DNA from: Desulfobacteraceae bacterium
Lineage (GTDB): Bacteria > Desulfobacterota > Desulfobacteria > Desulfobacterales > Desulfosalsimonadaceae
Assembly (NCBI GenBank): GCA_021162325.1
Contig: JAGGYV010000214.1
Coordinates: 1 to 8,897 of the forward strand
DNA: 8,897 nucleotides
Reading direction: 5' to 3'
The first letter of the stretch is position 1, and each line of letters opens with the position of its first letter. A model generated the notes under the pieces. It ran no database searches. It saw only the letters and a program-made list of their open reading frames with translations, and was not told the origin of the DNA. Positions 5,937 to 8,897 of the stretch are shown here, in pieces. The translations under genes were made by a program, and so were the position numbers.

Positions 5937-8897
5937 ACATGTTGCGCCGATACTTGCCGCCCACTTCGTATAATGCCTGTGTAATCTGGCCCAGGGTGCA
6001 GTATTTTACCGTATTCATCATTTCGGCAAAAATATTTTCTCCGGCAAGGGCTGTCTCTCTCAATCGCTTAAGCGCTGCCGGTGCCATATCCTGATTTTTT
6101 TTAACAAAATCATTGCGCCGTTTGAGCTGAGATTGTTTTTCGCCATCGGTTGCCCGGGCCAGTTCGAGATTTGATATGGTTTTCGTGTCATTAGCATTTG
6201 GGTTAAGAAATGTATTGACGCCGATGATGGGAAACTCACCGGAATGCTTTAATCGTTCATAGTGCATAGACTCATCCTGGATTTTGCTTCGCTGGTATCC
6301 GCGTTCCATGGCGCCTTTAACCCCACCGCGGGAAGTGATCCGGTCAAATTCAGCCAGGATCGCTTCTTCAACCAGGTCCGTCAGGGTTTCAATGAAAAAA
6401 CTGCCCTGATTCATATTTTCATTTTTCGCGATCCCCAGTTCACGGTTGATAATGAGCTGGATAGCCAGGGAGCGGCGCACCGATTCTTCGGTCGGTGTCG
6501 TTACCGCTTCATCATAGGCATTGGTATGCAGGCTGTTGCAGTTGTCATGGCTTGCGTATAATGCCTGCATGGTAGTACGGATATCATTGAACTGGATTTC
6601 CTGGCTGTGCAAAGACCGGCCGGAGGTCTGGATATGGTATTTAAGCATTTGCGACCGTTCGGAAGCCCCGTATTTTTCTTTCATGGCAATGGCCCAGATG
6701 CGCCGGGCCACCCGTCCGATGACGCTGTATTCCGGATCCATGCCACTTGAGAAAAAAAATGACAGGCTGGGGGCAAAGCTGTCGATGTCCATCCCCCGGG
6801 ACAAATAGTACTCCACATAGGTGAAACCGTTGGCAAGGGTGAACGCCACCTGGGATATGGGATTTGCCCCGGCCTCGGCGATATGGTATCCGGAGACGGA
6901 GACCGAGTAAAAATTTCGGATATTGTTTTGATTAAAATATTCCTGGATATCGCCCATCATTTTCAAGGCAAAGTCTACGGAAAAAATACAGGTATTCTGT
7001 CCCTGGTCTTCCTTCAGGATATCCGCCTGAATCGTTCCGCGAACCTGCGAAAGTACGGACGTCTTAATCTCAGTGTATTCCGATTCTGTGGGTGTTCGTC
7101 TATTTTCGGATTTAAACTTATCCGTCTGCTGCTCGATGGCGGTGTTTAAAAACATGGCCAGCATCATGGGCGCCGGTCCGTTTATTGTCATGGATACGGA
7201 AGTATTGGGGGATGCCAGATCAAATCCGTTATAAAGTATTTTTACATCATCAATGCTGCAGACGCTGACCCCGGATGTGCCGACTTTACCGAAAATATCC
7301 GGACGGGTATCCGGGTCAAATCCATACAGGGTGACCGAGTCAAAAGCAGTTGACAGTCGATTGGCTTTATAATTTCCAGACAGCAGTTTAAACCGTCGGT
7401 TGGTGCGGACCGGATCGCCTTCTCCGGCAAACATCCGTGTGGGGTCTTCATCCGTTCGTTTTAACGGAAAAACGCCGGCCGTATAAGGGAAACAGCCGGG
7501 AACATTCTCCCGCCGCATCCAGGAATAGATTTCGCCGGGGTCCTTGAAGGCGGGAATGGCTATTTTTGGAATCCGCGTGTGAGACAGTGATTCTGTATAA
7601 AGCGGATGTCGGATTTCATTGTCACGGACATGGTAGACCAGTTCGTCTTTTGTGTAATCGGCTTGGATTTTTTCCCATTGGGCCATGATATCGCGGGTGG
7701 ATGACGCGACTTGAGCTTCTGCAGCACTAATTTGTTCTTTAAGGCGGTTCATCAGATCATTGCTTTTTTCCGCTTCGGTCATTTTGTTGCTAAGCGCCGC
7801 CGCCGTCTCGTTAAGATGCCAGACGTTTCTTAATTTTTCTGCCTGTTTTTTTGTCTGTTTGTGATAATCACAGACAGCGTCAGCAATTTCAGAAAGATAG
7901 CGGACCCGCTCCGGCGGAACAAAGATCGTTTTTGAAGTCGATACGCGGGATTTAATTTCAGGCAGATTTTTTTTGAAAGCAGTGCCTGTTTTTTCCGCAA
8001 TGGTTTTTAACAGGAAATTGTACAGGGCGGTCACGCCGTCATCATTGAATTTGGAAGCAATGGTCCCAAAAACCGGCATTTTTTCCAATGGGGTGTCCCA
8101 TATTTTCCGATTCCGCTGGACCTGCTTTTGCACATCCCGCAGGGCATCTTCGCTTCCTTCCTTGTCATACTTGTTCACCACAACAATGTCCGCGTAATCC
8201 AGCATGTCAATTTTTTCCAGCTGTGATGCGGCACCGTAATCGCTGGTCATGACGTAAACCGACAGGTCTGTAAAATCAAAAATCCGGGACGATCCCTGGC
8301 CGATACCGGCGGTTTCGGCAATAATTATGTCAAACCCGGATGCCTTTAATATATTGATGGCTTCCGGCAGTACTTCCGGCAGTTCTGATCCGGATTCGCG
8401 GATAGCCAGGCTTCTCATATAGACCTGGTCCGTATCAATACTGTTCATGCGTATCCGGTCGCCAAGAAGGGCGCCGCCGGTTCTTCGGCGGGATGGATCG
8501 CAGGAGATAATACCGATATGAATGTCCGGGATGTTTTGAAGCAGCCGGATAACGAGTTCATCCGTCAGAGAGGATTTACCCGCCCCGCCGGTACCTGTAA
8601 TGCCGATAATCGGAGTGGATTTGTTTTCGATATTTTCAAAAAGGATTTTTTTGATATTTTTATAAATATCATTTTGTCCGGCGGCTGCAAATTCAGCCGC
8701 GGATATCAAACGGGCCACCGTGATGCTGTCTTTCGGCGTCTGGCTTTTGAAATTCGTCCGGTCATTGATCTCAGGCAGGAAATCCATTTGCTCCATCATG
8801 TGATTGATCATTCCCTGAAGACCCATTTTTGACCCGTCAGCCGGAGAATATATTTTTGTGATCCCGTAAGCCTCAAGCGCCTTACTTTCCTTCGGAA
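5935..8897 (-). CDS. icmF: Fused isobutyryl-CoA mutase IcmF (5' partial)
   Basis: IcmF is an adenosylcobalamin-dependent radical mutase that interconverts isobutyryl-CoA and butyryl-CoA, with its G-protein chaperone fused inside the chain. The frame stays open to the window edge, so the ATG at 8826 is internal. The 23 codons before it (ending IYSPADGSK, then MGLQGM) are the end of the B12-binding domain, and by alignment to the Cupriavidus enzyme about 110 residues, including the cobalt-ligand motif, are missing. Counting from that Met, the G domain (about 71-290) has P-loop GTGGAGKS (78-85), ETAGIGQG (171-178) and NKYD (218-221). A helical linker (about 300-400) leads to the mutase barrel (about 415-963). 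Phe466 and Gln610 take the places of the methylmalonyl-CoA mutase Tyr89 and Arg207 that hold the substrate, and their 144-residue spacing equals that of IcmF Phe598/Gln742. Tyr647-His648 (SGYH) are the active-site pair. The C-terminus GGKYRRNM is complete. Confidence 0.95.
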   Translation of the reverse strand, partial: PKESKALEAYGITKIYSPADGSKMGLQGMINHMMEQMDFLPEINDRTNFKSQTPKDSITVARLISAAEFAAAGQNDIYKNIKKILFENIENKSTPIIGITGTGGAGKSSLTDELVIRLLQNIPDIHIGIISCDPSRRRTGGALLGDRIRMNSIDTDQVYMRSLAIRESGSELPEVLPEAINILKASGFDIIIAETAGIGQGSSRIFDFTDLSVYVMTSDYGAASQLEKIDMLDYADIVVVNKYDKEGSEDALRDVQKQVQRNRKIWDTPLEKMPVFGTIASKFNDDGVTALYNFLLKTIAEKTGTAFKKNLPEIKSRVSTSKTIFVPPERVRYLSEIADAVCDYHKQTKKQAEKLRNVWHLNETAAALSNKMTEAEKSNDLMNRLKEQISAAEAQVASSTRDIMAQWEKIQADYTKDELVYHVRDNEIRHPLYTESLSHTRIPKIAIPAFKDPGEIYSWMRRENVPGCFPYTAGVFPLKRTDEDPTRMFAGEGDPVRTNRRFKLLSGNYKANRLSTAFDSVTLYGFDPDTRPDIFGKVGTSGVSVCSIDDVKILYNGFDLASPNTSVSMTINGPAPMMLAMFLNTAIEQQTDKFKSENRRTPTESEYTEIKTSVLSQVRGTIQADILKEDQGQNTCIFSVDFALKMMGDIQEYFNQNNIRNFYSVSVSGYHIAEAGANPISQVAFTLANGFTYVEYYLSRGMDIDSFAPSLSFFFSSGMDPEYSVIGRVARRIWAIAMKEKYGASERSQMLKYHIQTSGRSLHSQEIQFNDIRTTMQALYASHDNCNSLHTNAYDEAVTTPTEESVRRSLAIQLIINRELGIAKNENMNQGSFFIETLTDLVEEAILAEFDRITSRGGVKGAMERGYQRSKIQDESMHYERLKHSGEFPIIGVNTFLNPNANDTKTISNLELARATDGEKQSQLKRRNDFVKKNQDMAPAALKRLRETALAGENIFAEMMNTVKYCTLGQITQALYEVGGKYRRNM

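Noticed and set aside
5935..8826. Complete 963-residue mutase starting at the ATG at 8826
   Set aside because: The frame is open upstream to the window edge, and the preceding residues continue the B12-binding domain expected in IcmF, so this ATG is internal.
5935..8897. Methylmalonyl-CoA mutase or the MeaB/ArgK chaperone alone
   Set aside because: One chain carries both the G domain and the mutase barrel in IcmF order, and the carboxylate-binding Arg is replaced by Gln.

Overview
The window looks like chromosome from an anaerobic, fatty-acid-oxidising member of the Desulfobacterota (Desulfosarcina/Desulfobacteraceae type). This is inferred from three things: an FmdB-type zinc-ribbon protein with the long acidic tail common in that group, a fused adenosylcobalamin isobutyryl-CoA mutase next to a thiolase, and intergenic spaces filled with fold-back repeats. 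Base composition is moderate, and genes carry AGGA-type ribosome binding sites. No rRNA, tRNA, CRISPR array, prophage or classical insertion sequence was found.

Left part (1-1862): the 3' part of a paraoxonase-like six-bladed beta-propeller lactonase/arylesterase on the + strand (cut by the window start) converges on a MarR-family regulator on the - strand. A 112-nt imperfect palindrome lies between them. The regulator has its own candidate promoter with a GTATAC-centred palindrome. The 406-nt gap between it and the next gene holds a second fold-back repeat (1588-1740) and a good sigma70-like promoter.

Centre (1863-3640): an apparent two-gene operon encodes an FmdB-family zinc-ribbon protein and a group III iron-containing alcohol dehydrogenase, closed by a clear intrinsic terminator.

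Insertion zone (3641-4518): an intact REP-associated tyrosine transposase (RAYT; single-strand HUH/Y1 transposase) on the - strand. It is bracketed by two identical 32-nt REP sequences in inverted orientation, with a third identical copy further out paired with a diverged REP.

Right part (4519-8897): on the - strand, icmF (B12-dependent isobutyryl-CoA mutase fused to its G-protein chaperone, N-terminus outside the window) is followed after 240 nt by an acetyl-CoA C-acetyltransferase. A third fold-back repeat fills much of that gap and runs into the icmF stop codon. Together these two enzymes form the first and last steps of a plausible route: isobutyryl-CoA to butyryl-CoA, beta-oxidation to acetoacetyl-CoA, then two acetyl-CoA. 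The beta-oxidation dehydrogenases and hydratase are not in the window. The most notable biology is the RAYT/REP unit and the density of distinct palindromic repeats. I see no convincing undescribed multi-gene system.
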